This document shows, piece after piece, positions 35,302-44,933 of a stretch of DNA of 64,000 bases. The notes below the pieces were generated by a model. The model was not told the origin of the DNA, did no database searches, and saw only the letters and a program-made list of their open reading frames with translations. Position numbers and translations under genes: made by a program. The DNA lies in assembly GCA_036495715.1 (NCBI GenBank), contig DASXML010000048.1:226223-290222 (forward strand), in the 5' to 3' direction. The stretch comes from Scandinavium sp036495715. Lineage in GTDB: Bacteria > Pseudomonadota > Gammaproteobacteria > Enterobacterales > Enterobacteriaceae. Position 1 is the first letter of the stretch, and the number at the start of each line of letters is the position of its first letter.

Positions 35302-35859
35302 ATGAAAACGATCGAAGTTGATGACGAACTCTACGGCTTTATTGCCAGCCACACTAAGCACATTGGCGAGAGCGCATCCGACATTTTGCGGCGCATGCTG
35401 AAATTTTCCGCCATATCGCAAACGGCAGCAACAGTAGCGGTAGCCAAAGAGACCCCTGCATCCGCGTCTGCACCCGCCGCTACGGCGGCAAAAAAGGTTG
35501 CCTCGCCGAAAGACAACGTTCGCGCTGTGCGTGAACTGCTGCTTTCTGACGAATATGCCGAGCAGAACAAAGCGGTCAATCGTTTCCTGCTGGTGCTGAC
35601 TACACTGTACTCCTTAGACAACAAGGCATTTGCTGCAGCCACTGAGTCTCTGCATGGTCGTACGCGCGTTTACTTCGCCTCTGACGAAGCGACGCTGCTG
35701 AAAAACGGCAATCAGACTAAGCCTAAGCAGGTGCCAGAGACCCCGTACTGGGTGATCACCAATACTAATACCGGTCGTAAATGCAGCATGGTTGAACACA
35801 TCATGCAATCAATGCAGTTCCCCGCGGAATTAATTGAAAAGGTTTGCGGCACCATCTAA
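35302..35859 (+). CDS. seqA: Replication initiation negative modulator SeqA
   Basis: Binds hemimethylated GATC sites after replication, sequesters oriC and delays re-initiation. The N-terminal oligomerisation helix pair (MKTIEVDDELYGFIASHTK) and the C-terminal DNA-binding domain are both present. The flexible linker is rich in Ala/Pro and longer than in E. coli, giving 185 rather than 181 residues. The start is the ATG at 35302. pgm follows 24 bp downstream, as in E. coli. Confidence 0.97.
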   Translation: MKTIEVDDELYGFIASHTKHIGESASDILRRMLKFSAISQTAATVAVAKETPASASAPAATAAKKVASPKDNVRAVRELLLSDEYAEQNKAVNRFLLVLTTLYSLDNKAFAAATESLHGRTRVYFASDEATLLKNGNQTKPKQVPETPYWVITNTNTGRKCSMVEHIMQSMQFPAELIEKVCGTI

Positions 35860-35883
35860 CCCTTGCATAAGAAGGACGAGGCA

Positions 35884-37524
35884 ATGGCAACTCATAACCG
35901 TGCAGGCCAGCCTGCACAACAGAGTGATTTGATCAACGTCGCTCAACTGACGTCTCAGTACTACGTGCTGAAGCCGGAAGTGGGTAACGCAGAACATGCG
36001 GTAAAATTCGGGACGTCTGGTCACCGTGGCAGCGCCGCTCGTCATAGCTTCAACGAACCGCATATCCTGGCGATAGCGCAGGCGATTGCGGAAGAACGTG
36101 CAAAGAATGGCGTCACCGGGCCGTGCTACGTCGGTAAGGATACCCACGCGCTGTCAGAACCGGCGATCATCTCCGTGCTGGAAGTGCTGGCCGCCAACGG
36201 TGTCGACGTAATTGTGCAGGAAGACAATGGCTATACGCCGACGCCTGCCATTTCTAACGCGATTCTGGTTCACAACAAAAAAGGGGGTGCGCAGGCTGAC
36301 GGTATCGTCATCACGCCATCGCACAACCCGCCGGACGATGGCGGTATCAAATACAATCCGCCAAACGGCGGCCCTGCTGATACCAACGTCACCAAAGTGG
36401 TTGAAGACCGTGCGAATGCCCTGCTGGCCGATGGCCTGAAAGGCGTGAAGCGCCTGTCACTGGATGCGGCGTATGCATCCGGCCATATTAAAGAACAGGA
36501 TTTGGTTCAGCCGTTCATCGAAGGGCTGGCGGATATCGTTGATATCAAAGCTATCCAGAAAGCGGGCCTGAAACTGGGCGTCGATCCGTTGGGCGGTTCG
36601 GGGATCGAATACTGGAAGCGTATTGCAGAATTCTACAAACTCGATCTGACCATCGTGAACGATCACGTCGATCAGACGTTCCGCTTTATGCATCTCGATA
36701 AAGATGGCGCGATCCGCATGGACTGTTCCTCTGAGTGTGCGATGGCGGGCCTGCTGGCGTTGCGTGACAGATTCGATTTGGCGTTCGCTAATGACCCGGA
36801 TTACGATCGTCACGGTATCGTCACCCCTGCGGGTCTGATGAACCCGAACCATTATCTGGCGGTGGCGATCAACTACCTGTTCCAGCATCGTCCGCAGTGG
36901 GGCAAAGACGTTGCCGTCGGTAAAACCCTGGTTTCTTCCGCGATGATTGACCGCGTGGTTGAGGATTTGGGGCGTAAACTGGTGGAAGTGCCAGTGGGCT
37001 TTAAATGGTTCGTTGACGGCCTGTTTGACGGCAGCTTTGGCTTCGGCGGCGAAGAGAGCGCGGGTGCGTCATTCCTGCGTTTCGACGGCACGCCGTGGTC
37101 CACGGATAAAGACGGGATCATCATGTGTCTGTTAGCGGCAGAAATTACGGCTGTCACCGGCAAGAACCCGCAGCAGCATTACGACGAACTGGCCGCACGC
37201 TTTGGCGCACCGAGCTACAACCGTCTGCAAGCGTCAGCAACTTCCGCACAGAAAGCCGCGTTGTCTAAACTCTCTCCAGAAATGGTAAGCGCTGACACGC
37301 TGGCGGGTGACCCGATCACCGCACGTCTGACGGCAGCACCGGGCAACGGCGCGTCCATCGGCGGTCTTAAAGTGATGACCAAAAATGGCTGGTTCGCTGC
37401 GCGTCCGTCCGGCACGGAAGATGCGTACAAAATCTATTGCGAAAGCTTCCTCGGCGCGGAACACCGTAAGCTGATTGAGAAAGAAGCCGTAGAGATTGTC
37501 AGCGAAGTGCTGAAAAACGCGTAA
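35884..37524 (+). CDS. pgm: Phosphoglucomutase
   Basis: Interconverts glucose-1-phosphate and glucose-6-phosphate for glycogen, galactose and UDP-glucose metabolism. The 546-residue alpha-D-phosphohexomutase has the phosphoserine loop TPSHNPP (Ser146), the Mg loop DPDYDRHG, the sugar-binding loop GEESAG and the phosphate-binding RPSGTEDAYK. The start ATG at 35884 has AAGGACGAGG just upstream. It is co-transcribed with seqA and followed by a clear terminator. Confidence 0.98.
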   Translation: MATHNRAGQPAQQSDLINVAQLTSQYYVLKPEVGNAEHAVKFGTSGHRGSAARHSFNEPHILAIAQAIAEERAKNGVTGPCYVGKDTHALSEPAIISVLEVLAANGVDVIVQEDNGYTPTPAISNAILVHNKKGGAQADGIVITPSHNPPDDGGIKYNPPNGGPADTNVTKVVEDRANALLADGLKGVKRLSLDAAYASGHIKEQDLVQPFIEGLADIVDIKAIQKAGLKLGVDPLGGSGIEYWKRIAEFYKLDLTIVNDHVDQTFRFMHLDKDGAIRMDCSSECAMAGLLALRDRFDLAFANDPDYDRHGIVTPAGLMNPNHYLAVAINYLFQHRPQWGKDVAVGKTLVSSAMIDRVVEDLGRKLVEVPVGFKWFVDGLFDGSFGFGGEESAGASFLRFDGTPWSTDKDGIIMCLLAAEITAVTGKNPQQHYDELAARFGAPSYNRLQASATSAQKAALSKLSPEMVSADTLAGDPITARLTAAPGNGASIGGLKVMTKNGWFAARPSGTEDAYKIYCESFLGAEHRKLIEKEAVEIVSEVLKNA

Positions 37525-37540
37525 CGGCGTGAAGCGTTTG

Positions 37541-37568
37541 AAAAAGGGAGCCGAAAGGCTCCCTTTTA
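37541..37568. terminator. Terminator after pgm (and potE)
   Basis: AAAAAGGGAGCC and GGCTCCCTTTT form a perfect stem around GAAA with A and T flanks, placed between the convergent pgm and potE genes. It can act in both directions. Confidence 0.9.
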
Positions 37569-37615
37569 GTTTGTGGGTATCGCGCCCGACAGCGCGGCGT
37601 CTCCGGGCAGAAAGA

Positions 37616-38932
37616 TCAGCTGTGTTTGTTGGTTAATTCAAACCGTGGAGAAACCAGCCCGTACAGCGTCCAGCCCATAAAGGTCACCATCGCGCCATAC
37701 AGCATCGCTTCTTCACCTGACGAATAGAGCGCATAGAAGCTGTATATCGCCCCGATAAACGCCACCACATTCGCCGCTTTCGCTTTACCCGGCGCGACGT
37801 TTGCCAGTTTCTGGATGATAACCAGCGCCGCCATCGACAGAATATAAGGGATGATGTTAGTCACCACCGCCAGATTCACTAGCACGTTAAACTGATTATT
37901 CAGCGACGGGCTGATGGTCATCAACGACAGACCAGACTGGATGATAACTATCACCAACATGCCCTGAATCGGCGCATCGGTATGGGATAAACGAGAGAAT
38001 ATCTTCGGGAAATACCCTTCATCCGCCGATGATTTAAATACCTGTGCAATGGTGAACTGCCAGCCCAGCAACGAGCCGCAACATGACATCACCATCAGAC
38101 CCATGATCACTTTCCCGACTCCCGGGGTGAACATCTGTGCAAAGGCGAGGCCAAACGGTGCGGTGGAGTTGGCCAGGTCGATATTCGGCACAATCCCGGC
38201 AATCACGTTGGTGGAAATGATGTAGATAACCGCCGCACCCAGCGTACCGCCCAACACGGCGATAGGCACGTTGCGTTCCGGGTTTTCTACCACGTCGGTG
38301 TTGGCGCAGGCGGATTCCAGACCGAGAAACGCCCACAGCGTCATTGCGATAGACGAGCCTACCGCGCCAAAGAACGGCACGTGATGCGGGTTCCAGGATT
38401 CGACGTACATCGTTGGGCTAAACCAGAACCAGCCAATGATGCACAGCCCCACGACCGGAATGATGACGCCCCAAACGGTGACGCTACTGATTTGCCCCGT
38501 AATGCGTGCGCCGCCAAAGTTGGCGATGGTACATAGCCAGAGCACGCCGATGGTTGCCAGGCCAATTTCAATTGGGCTGAGTGTAACGCCGAACAGTTCG
38601 GTGCTGTAGCCGACCGCCGAAATGGCGATCGCCACGTTGGCTATCAGAAGCGAGACGCCGTAGGTGTAGTTGGCCATGAAGTTGCCCGACTTACCGAAGG
38701 CATACTCAGCATAACCTCCCATACCGCCAGATTTTCGGCTGAACATCCCGCATTTCGCGAAGGCCCAGGCCAGCGCGGTTGAGCCAATGGCCGTTACCAG
38801 CCAGGAGATAATTGAAATTGTGCCCACTTCAGCCAGCTTGGTCGGCAGCATGATTATCCCGGAGCCCATCATGTTCACCATCGTCAGAACGGTGAGCTGG
38901 ACGACGCCCATTTTATTGGATTTTTTACTCAT
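37616..38932 (-). CDS. potE: Putrescine-ornithine antiporter PotE
   Basis: Inner-membrane APC-family carrier, 438 residues with about 12 helices. It exchanges external ornithine for internal putrescine, completing the inducible ornithine decarboxylase acid-resistance cycle. The family motif GSGIIMLP is near the N terminus. The start overlaps the speF stop by 4 bases (ATGA), so the two are co-translated. In E. coli ybfP lies between pgm and potE; it is not present here. Confidence 0.97.
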   Translation of the reverse strand: MSKKSNKMGVVQLTVLTMVNMMGSGIIMLPTKLAEVGTISIISWLVTAIGSTALAWAFAKCGMFSRKSGGMGGYAEYAFGKSGNFMANYTYGVSLLIANVAIAISAVGYSTELFGVTLSPIEIGLATIGVLWLCTIANFGGARITGQISSVTVWGVIIPVVGLCIIGWFWFSPTMYVESWNPHHVPFFGAVGSSIAMTLWAFLGLESACANTDVVENPERNVPIAVLGGTLGAAVIYIISTNVIAGIVPNIDLANSTAPFGLAFAQMFTPGVGKVIMGLMVMSCCGSLLGWQFTIAQVFKSSADEGYFPKIFSRLSHTDAPIQGMLVIVIIQSGLSLMTISPSLNNQFNVLVNLAVVTNIIPYILSMAALVIIQKLANVAPGKAKAANVVAFIGAIYSFYALYSSGEEAMLYGAMVTFMGWTLYGLVSPRFELTNKHS

Positions 38933-41127
38933 AATGCTTCCCCTGTCAGCAACGGTTGTTGGGCATCACGGGACTTAACCACATTGCACCACACCTGTTT
39001 ACGACCATCGACTTCCTCGATATAGACACCCTGCAATTCCGGTGAGAAACCGGGCAGCAGATTGATGCCTTCTTCCAGGGCGGTGAAATAGCGCAGTACG
39101 GCACCGCTCCAGATTTCACCAGGAACCACACAAAGTACGCCCGGTGGATAAGGAAGTGCTCCTTCAGCAGCAATTCGGCCTTCAGCCTGCGGCAGCGTGA
39201 CCAGTTCAACTTCGCCACGCAGATAGGCATAGTTGGCATCCTGTGGGTTCATGCTGACGCGTGGGAAATGTGCCTTGCGGAACATCTCTTTTTGCAGCTG
39301 CTTCACGTCATGGCGAGCATAAAGCTGATGCATTTCGAGGCACAGTTGACGCAGGGTATACCCGGCATAACGGTGTTCGTACTGCTGATAAAGCGACGGT
39401 AAAACGTCCTGAAGCGATGCGTCAGCCTCGAGCAGTTTTTCAAAGCGCACTAACAGGGCGACCAGTTGTTGCAGCTTTGCCATATCCTCGGCAGGTGTCA
39501 GCAGGAACAGAATCGAGTTGAGGTCGCACTTCTCTGGGACAACACCGTTTTCACGTAGGAAGTTGGCGAGGATCGTGGCGGGCACGCCAAAGTCATCGTA
39601 CTCGCCACTGGCGGTTTTGATCCCCGGCGTGGTGAGCAGCAGTTTGCACGGATCGACGAAGTACTGATGTTCGGCGTAGCCTTCAAAAGCATGCCAGCAT
39701 TCGCCCGGCACGAAATGGAAGAAGCTGAGATCGCGGGAAATTTCCTCGGTAGGATACGAGTGCCATGGTTTGCCGTTGATGGTCGGCGGAACAAACGGGC
39801 GAATGTGCTGGCAGTTCTCAAGGATCAGTTTGCGAGCATCAATGCCGTTCGCCACACAGTCCATCCACATATTGCGGCCACTCACGCCCTCATGCATTTT
39901 AGCGTTAACGTCCAGCGCGGCAAACAGCGGATAAAATGGGCTGGTGGAGGCGTGCATCATGAAGGCGTTGTTCAGACGTTTATGCGGAACATAACGTGAC
40001 TGACCCTTGATGTGACTGTCTTTCTTGTGAATCTGCGAGGTTTGGGAGAATCCCGCCTGCTGTTTGTGGACCGACTGGGTGACCAGAATCCCCGGATCAT
40101 TTTCATTGAGTTCCAGCAGCAGTGGCGAGCAGTCAGCCATCATTGGAATGAACTGTTCGTAGCCCACCCACGCGGAGTCAAAAAGAATGTAATCGCACAG
40201 ATGACCAATCTTATCCACGACCTGACGGGCGTTATAAATGGTGCCGTCGTAGGTACCGAGCTGGATAACAGCCAAACGGAACGGACGCGGTTCACGGGCT
40301 TGTTGCGGAGCGACTTCGTTAATCAGTTCACGCAAATAGCGCTCTTCAAAGCAATGCGCGTCGATTCCGCCGATAAAACCGTACGGGTTACGAGCGGTTT
40401 CCAGATAAACAGGCGTCGCACCGGCCTGCAACAATGCGCCGTGATGGTTTGATTTGTGATTGTTGCGGTCAAACAACACCAAATCGCCAGGTGTCAGTAG
40501 GGCGTTCAGCACCACTTTATTCGACGACGATGTGCCATTGAGGACGAAGTACGTTTTATCGGCATTAAACACTTTTGCCGCATGTTGCTGGGCAATGCAG
40601 GGGGCGCCTTCGTGAATCAACAAATCACCCATTGCGACATCTGCGTTGCACAAATCTGAGCGGAACAGCGTCTCGCCGAAGTACTCGACAAACTGATTGC
40701 CCGCAGGATGACGGCGGAAAAATTCACCGCCCTGATGGCCGGGACAGTCAAACGCGCTATTGCCCTGATTAACGTAATCGACTAATGCGCGAAAGAAAGG
40801 AGGACGCAGCTGAGTTTCGTATTTGTGCGCGGCAGCTTCCAGTTGGCGGCCATAGAAATCGTTGCGTGTTTCATCATGTTCAAAGACACCGTGAATGCGG
40901 GAAAGGTATTCTGAAGGCACGATTTCTTCTTTGTTAATGGCGATAAATACGGGAATGTTATAACCAGTAGCATCTATTTCATCGAGTTTTCCACGTTCGA
41001 CGTCATGCACTGATAATACTGCTGCGGCAACGTCAATAAATTGTGTGTTGTGCGTATCAATAATGCTCCGCACACTGGTGAAACAGTCAGGGCAATGGCG
41101 GCTGACGGCGATTTTTAATTCAAACAT
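38929..41127 (-). CDS. speF: Inducible ornithine decarboxylase SpeF
   Basis: PLP-dependent enzyme converting ornithine to putrescine and CO2, consuming a proton; induced by low pH and ornithine. The 732-residue group III decarboxylase has an N-terminal response-regulator-like wing, and the PLP lysine lies in SVHKQQAGFSQ. The ATG at 41127 (MFELKIAVSRHCPDC) matches the E. coli start; the open frame further upstream is leader sequence. The sensor leader speFL lies 253 bp upstream, and potE overlaps downstream. Confidence 0.97.
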   Translation of the reverse strand: MFELKIAVSRHCPDCFTSVRSIIDTHNTQFIDVAAAVLSVHDVERGKLDEIDATGYNIPVFIAINKEEIVPSEYLSRIHGVFEHDETRNDFYGRQLEAAAHKYETQLRPPFFRALVDYVNQGNSAFDCPGHQGGEFFRRHPAGNQFVEYFGETLFRSDLCNADVAMGDLLIHEGAPCIAQQHAAKVFNADKTYFVLNGTSSSNKVVLNALLTPGDLVLFDRNNHKSNHHGALLQAGATPVYLETARNPYGFIGGIDAHCFEERYLRELINEVAPQQAREPRPFRLAVIQLGTYDGTIYNARQVVDKIGHLCDYILFDSAWVGYEQFIPMMADCSPLLLELNENDPGILVTQSVHKQQAGFSQTSQIHKKDSHIKGQSRYVPHKRLNNAFMMHASTSPFYPLFAALDVNAKMHEGVSGRNMWMDCVANGIDARKLILENCQHIRPFVPPTINGKPWHSYPTEEISRDLSFFHFVPGECWHAFEGYAEHQYFVDPCKLLLTTPGIKTASGEYDDFGVPATILANFLRENGVVPEKCDLNSILFLLTPAEDMAKLQQLVALLVRFEKLLEADASLQDVLPSLYQQYEHRYAGYTLRQLCLEMHQLYARHDVKQLQKEMFRKAHFPRVSMNPQDANYAYLRGEVELVTLPQAEGRIAAEGALPYPPGVLCVVPGEIWSGAVLRYFTALEEGINLLPGFSPELQGVYIEEVDGRKQVWCNVVKSRDAQQPLLTGEAL

Positions 41128-41380
41128 TTTTATCTCTTTAATTTTTGGCAATGACAGACCCTCAATTTCCTTTAGGGAGAATTGATCGTTCCGGAGAAAA
41201 GACAATAACGAACCGCTGATAATAAAATCAGGTCGTTTCTTTTCTGAGAAAACAAACCCCACCGGCCCGGTTGCCGGTAAAGACGAGATTTATCAAGGCG
41301 AGCGCAGTGAGCGACAGGCAATTGCCCGTTGATTCAGGAAGTCAGGAAAGACCTGTATGCTGAGCGCCCGTAGTCAAAGA

Positions 41381-41485
41381 CTATCGGGCATTAAAGAAGT
41401 GAAAATCGAAGCTATTACGGTGGGCAAACATCATGATATGTGTTGTTCGCCTGATGTGGGGCATGATTCGACTATTGTTTTCCAT
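41381..41485 (-). CDS. speFL: SpeFL ornithine-sensing leader peptide
   Basis: A 34-codon frame, ATG to TAG. The product begins MENNSRIMPHIRRTTHI and ends NSFDFHFFNAR, which matches the E. coli SpeFL arrest peptide, differing from my memory of it at only about two positions. In E. coli, ornithine bound to the ribosome stalls translation near the end of speFL; this prevents Rho-dependent termination and turns on speF-potE. The distal motif, including the final arginine, is intact, so the same control is expected here. It is too short to be called by routine gene finders. Confidence 0.93.
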   Translation of the reverse strand: MENNSRIMPHIRRTTHIMMFAHRNSFDFHFFNAR

Positions 41486-41727
41486 AAAATATACCTTCAT
41501 GAATGTGTGAAAGCGAAGGTAGTTTATCCATAAATCAGAGCCTTTCTGTGAAGGTGATCAACAAGAAGTGATCATTTTAGAAATAATTAATCATCTGGAA
41601 TGCATATCGCAAGATTAAAAGGTGGCTTGTGTATTTATTGTGAATGGTTTGTATGTAAAAAATAATTAAATGGAATTTAAGGCGGGTGGGAATGATATGC
41701 CAATGGAAGGACGGAAGATAAAAGAGG

Positions 41728-41771
41728 AAAAAGGCGACTATCTGAATAGTTATTCAAATAGTCGCCTTTTA
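41728..41771. terminator. Terminator at the end of the arginine deiminase operon
   Basis: AAAAAGGCGACTAT and ATAGTCGCCTTTT form a long stem around CTGAATAGTTATTCAA, with T-runs on both strands. It lies about 100 bp past the argR-like gene and separates that operon from speFL-speF-potE. Confidence 0.88.
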
Positions 41772-41870
41772 TTGATGGCTGCGGAATTTGTGTGTAAATA
41801 AAACAGTGGAATGAAATATCTGCCAGGCAGCTTGATTAGTGTATTTGGACTTTATTAATTTGAATTGGAC

Positions 41871-42353
41871 TCAGCTTGCGCGCAGTAAATAATTTATCTG
41901 CTTATGCACCAGCGCGGTTCGTTTGATGCTGCGCGGGGCTACCCACACGATGTTGCTGCATGCGACGACGCCGAGGATTTCCGGCAGGGCATGGTAATCG
42001 AGGATCCGGGCCACAGCGCTGCCGTAGCCTGCGATGGTATAAACGAGAATAAATTCGTTGTTATGTTCGACGCTCACTACCATCTCTGACACTGAACGGG
42101 CTGCATCTGGTGTGGGGCGCAACTGGGGATCTACGGAGTAGATTTTTTGCCCTTTGGCATTACGGATTTTAATGACACCGAGCAATTTTAACAGGCGGGA
42201 GACGGTTGACTGGCTGATCAAATCAAAGCCATGGTGCTGCAAATCGCGGCGAATTTCCTCTTGGGAGAGATAGCTCTTCTCTGAAATCAGGCGTTGGCAG
42301 AGAGTCAGCTGAAGTTGTTCTTTGGTAGAGAAATCACCGTAATCCTTCATCAT
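41871..42353 (-). CDS. ArgR-family regulator of the arginine deiminase cluster
   Basis: 160 residues. The N-terminal winged helix (QSTVSRLLKLLGVIKIRNAKGQ by position, about residues 49-70) and C-terminal oligomerisation domain match ArgR in layout. In E. coli ArgR the arginine-contacting aspartates lie in GTIAGDDT; the aligned segment here is GVVACSNI, so both are replaced. It may therefore respond differently to arginine or act with the main ArgR. It is the last gene of the ADI operon, about 90 bp after the permease, the usual place for a cluster-specific paralogue. Confidence 0.85.
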   Translation of the reverse strand: MMKDYGDFSTKEQLQLTLCQRLISEKSYLSQEEIRRDLQHHGFDLISQSTVSRLLKLLGVIKIRNAKGQKIYSVDPQLRPTPDAARSVSEMVVSVEHNNEFILVYTIAGYGSAVARILDYHALPEILGVVACSNIVWVAPRSIKRTALVHKQINYLLRAS

Positions 42354-42441
42354 CTTTATATCCTGTAATCATGAAACATTATCAACGTGCTGGCAACTTG
42401 CCCGATCGCGTTAGCGCAATCGGGCAAGGCAACAGATGTGG

Positions 42442-43845
42442 CTACAGCATGGTGCCGAGACTCAACAACAGCATGTTCAATAGCGTCAGGACAGCCAGCA
42501 GTGGGGCAACCCATTTCAGATAGCGGACGTAAGGCACCCGGGCGATGGCAAGGCCGCCCATCACGACGGCGGAAGTTGGCGTCACCAGATTGACTATCCC
42601 CGACGCGGACTGATAGGCCGTAACCACCAGTTCGCGCTGTACGTGAGCGAAATCAGCCAGCGGTGCGATGATCGGCATCGTTAACACCGCCAGTCCTGAA
42701 GAGGAGGGCACCAGGAAAGAGAGCAGTACTTCCAGCCAGTAGGTGACGTTAATGAACAGGGTGGTCGACAATCCCGACACAATGTTTTCGGCACTGTGGA
42801 GAATAGTGTGAGTAATCATGCCGTTGTCCATCACCACCACAATACCGCGAGCGATACCGATAATCAGGGCTACACCGAGTAAATCGCGAGCGCCGTCAAT
42901 AAAGGTGCGGGTAAAAGTCTCTTCACCCATTCGTGCAATCAACCCCACCATGATGGCGGCAGCGAGAAAGACAGCAGAAATTTCGGCCATCCACCAGCCG
43001 AGCACGGCGACGCCGTAGATCATCACTGCAAACGAAGCGGCGAAAATCAACAGGATCCCTTTGCGCGTAGCGGTAAACTCCAGCAGCGTATCTGAGCGGT
43101 TGCCGAGGAAGTGGGCGCGATTGCTGTCCCATTGATCGGCCACGATTGAGGTTTCCGGGTGACTGCGCACGCGACGGGCATAGCGCATAACCCACCAGAC
43201 GCAAATAATGTAGCCAATCACCAGTAACAACACACGCAGCAGCATACCGTGAGTAAAGGGGATCCCGGCGGCGTTGGCGGCAATGACCGTCGCGAAGGGG
43301 TTGATGGTTGAACCCAGCGTGCCAATTCCTGCGCCCAGCAAAATGGTGGCGGCGGCAACCAGTGGGTCGAAACGGGCGGCCATCATCACCGGAACCAGCA
43401 AGGTGTAGAAGGGCAGGGATTCTTCGGCCATACCATAAATGGTTCCCCCGGCGGCAAACAGCGCCATCAGGATCGGGATCATCCACTCCTCTTTGCCGTT
43501 AAGCTGGGCGGTAACCCTTTCTATTCCGGCATCAATGGCACCCGTTTTGTTGATGACGCCGAGGAAACCGCCGATGATCAGCACAAACAGCGCTACGTCA
43601 ATCGCACCTGCGGCACCGGTCTGGTGGTTATAGAGCCCGTCAATCGGAGCCAGCAGTACGGCGGTAATACCTTGCGGCTGCGCATCGACTGGGGCATAAG
43701 TCCCCGCAACGGGCACTTCTTTACCCAGCATGGGATTCATTGCCATCTGATATTTACCCGCCGGGATAATCCACGTCATCGCCGCGACAAGGGCAATCAG
43801 AATAAACAGAATGGTATAGGCGGTAGGAAATTTGAATTTGCTCAT
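42442..43845 (-). CDS. YfcC-family membrane carrier, probable arginine/ornithine exchanger
   Basis: A 467-residue integral membrane protein with about 12 helices, of the YfcC / short-chain-fatty-acid-carrier-like superfamily. ADI clusters often carry such a permease, called ArcD-like, which brings in arginine and exports ornithine. The specificity here is inferred only from its place between arcB and the argR-like gene. The start is the ATG at 43845 (MSKFKFPTAYT), with GGAG nine bases upstream; a GTG further upstream is in frame but not supported. Confidence 0.78.
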   Translation of the reverse strand: MSKFKFPTAYTILFILIALVAAMTWIIPAGKYQMAMNPMLGKEVPVAGTYAPVDAQPQGITAVLLAPIDGLYNHQTGAAGAIDVALFVLIIGGFLGVINKTGAIDAGIERVTAQLNGKEEWMIPILMALFAAGGTIYGMAEESLPFYTLLVPVMMAARFDPLVAAATILLGAGIGTLGSTINPFATVIAANAAGIPFTHGMLLRVLLLVIGYIICVWWVMRYARRVRSHPETSIVADQWDSNRAHFLGNRSDTLLEFTATRKGILLIFAASFAVMIYGVAVLGWWMAEISAVFLAAAIMVGLIARMGEETFTRTFIDGARDLLGVALIIGIARGIVVVMDNGMITHTILHSAENIVSGLSTTLFINVTYWLEVLLSFLVPSSSGLAVLTMPIIAPLADFAHVQRELVVTAYQSASGIVNLVTPTSAVVMGGLAIARVPYVRYLKWVAPLLAVLTLLNMLLLSLGTML

Positions 43846-43898
43846 GGGTATTTTCTCCGGGGAGCAGGGCGCGTACAGTCCGCACACGCCCGGTTTCG

Positions 43899-44903
43899 TT
43901 AATCGCCGAGTGTCGCCACCATCACCGCTTTTATGGTGTGCATGCGGTTTTCAGCTTCGTCAAAAACGATGGAGTGCGCTGACTCGAACACCTCGTCGGT
44001 GACTTCCAGTCCTTTCAGTCCATATGCGATCTCAATTTCGCGGCCCATTTTGGTATGCTCGTTATGGAATGCCGGGAGGCAATGCATAAACCTGACGTTA
44101 GGGTTACCCGTGGCATCAATCACCTGCTGATTGATCTGATAAGGCGTCATCAGGCTCATTCGCTCGGCCCAGGCATCTTTCGGTTCACCCATCGATACCC
44201 ACACATCGGTGTAGAGGAAATCGACGCCGTGTACGCCTTCCTCCACCAGTTCAGTCAGGGTGATGCGTGCTCCGGTCTGTTTGGCAATCGTCCGACATTG
44301 CTCCACCAGTTCTGCCTCTGGCCAGAACGATTTGGGTGCCACAAGGCGAATGTCCATCCCCATTTTGGCTGCTCCCACCATCAGCGAATTGCCCATGTTA
44401 TTGCGCGCATCACCCAGATAGGCAACGCTCAGTTCCGGCAGATATTTTCCTGGCGCGTGCTCCAGCATCGTCATCAGGTCGGCCAGAATTTGTGTCGGGT
44501 GAAATTCATTGGTCAGTCCATTCCATACCGGCACGCCAGCATATTCCCCTAGCTCCTCAACGATTTGCTGACCGTAACCACGGTACTCGATGCCGTCATA
44601 CATCCGACCCAGCACGCGAGCGGTGTCTTTCATCGATTCCTTATGGCCGATTTGTGAACCGGTCGGTCCGAGGTAGGTCACTTGGGCACCTTGATCGAAA
44701 GCCCCAACTTCAAAGGCGCAACGAGTACGGGTTGAGGTTTTTTCAAAAATGAGGGCGATGTTTTTTCCGACCAACTTTTTTTTCTCACAGCCCTGCCGTT
44801 TGGCTGCTTTCAACTCAAGGGCTAAATCAATCAGGTACTGAATTTCACTCGGGGTGTAGTCGAGCAGTTTGAGGAAGTTGCGGTTTTTCAGGTTGATAGT
44901 CAT
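43899..44903 (-). CDS. arcB: Ornithine carbamoyltransferase, catabolic
   Basis: In the deiminase pathway it converts citrulline and phosphate to ornithine and carbamoyl phosphate. The 334-residue protein has the carbamoyl-phosphate loop STRTR at residues 57-61, and the HCLPAFHNEHT and ornithine-binding SMGEP motifs. The sequence alone does not separate catabolic from anabolic (ArgF/ArgI) enzymes; the catabolic role is inferred from the neighbours arcA and arcC. AAGGA lies seven bases before the ATG. Confidence 0.92.
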   Translation of the reverse strand: MTINLKNRNFLKLLDYTPSEIQYLIDLALELKAAKRQGCEKKKLVGKNIALIFEKTSTRTRCAFEVGAFDQGAQVTYLGPTGSQIGHKESMKDTARVLGRMYDGIEYRGYGQQIVEELGEYAGVPVWNGLTNEFHPTQILADLMTMLEHAPGKYLPELSVAYLGDARNNMGNSLMVGAAKMGMDIRLVAPKSFWPEAELVEQCRTIAKQTGARITLTELVEEGVHGVDFLYTDVWVSMGEPKDAWAERMSLMTPYQINQQVIDATGNPNVRFMHCLPAFHNEHTKMGREIEIAYGLKGLEVTDEVFESAHSIVFDEAENRMHTIKAVMVATLGD

Positions 44904-44933
44904 GGGGTTATCCTTCTTAAAATGTGAAAGCGT

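Larger units (their letters stand above)
41128..41870. other. speF leader and promoter region
   Basis: 743 bp between the argR-like gene and speF. From the argR-like end it holds a strong terminator, an AT-rich stretch of about 240 bp that should contain the speF promoter, the 34-codon speFL frame, and a 253-bp leader before speF. The leader includes a GC-rich hairpin around 41260 (CCGGCAACCGGGCCGG on the minus strand) and is a candidate region for the Rho-dependent attenuation known in E. coli. Confidence 0.7.
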
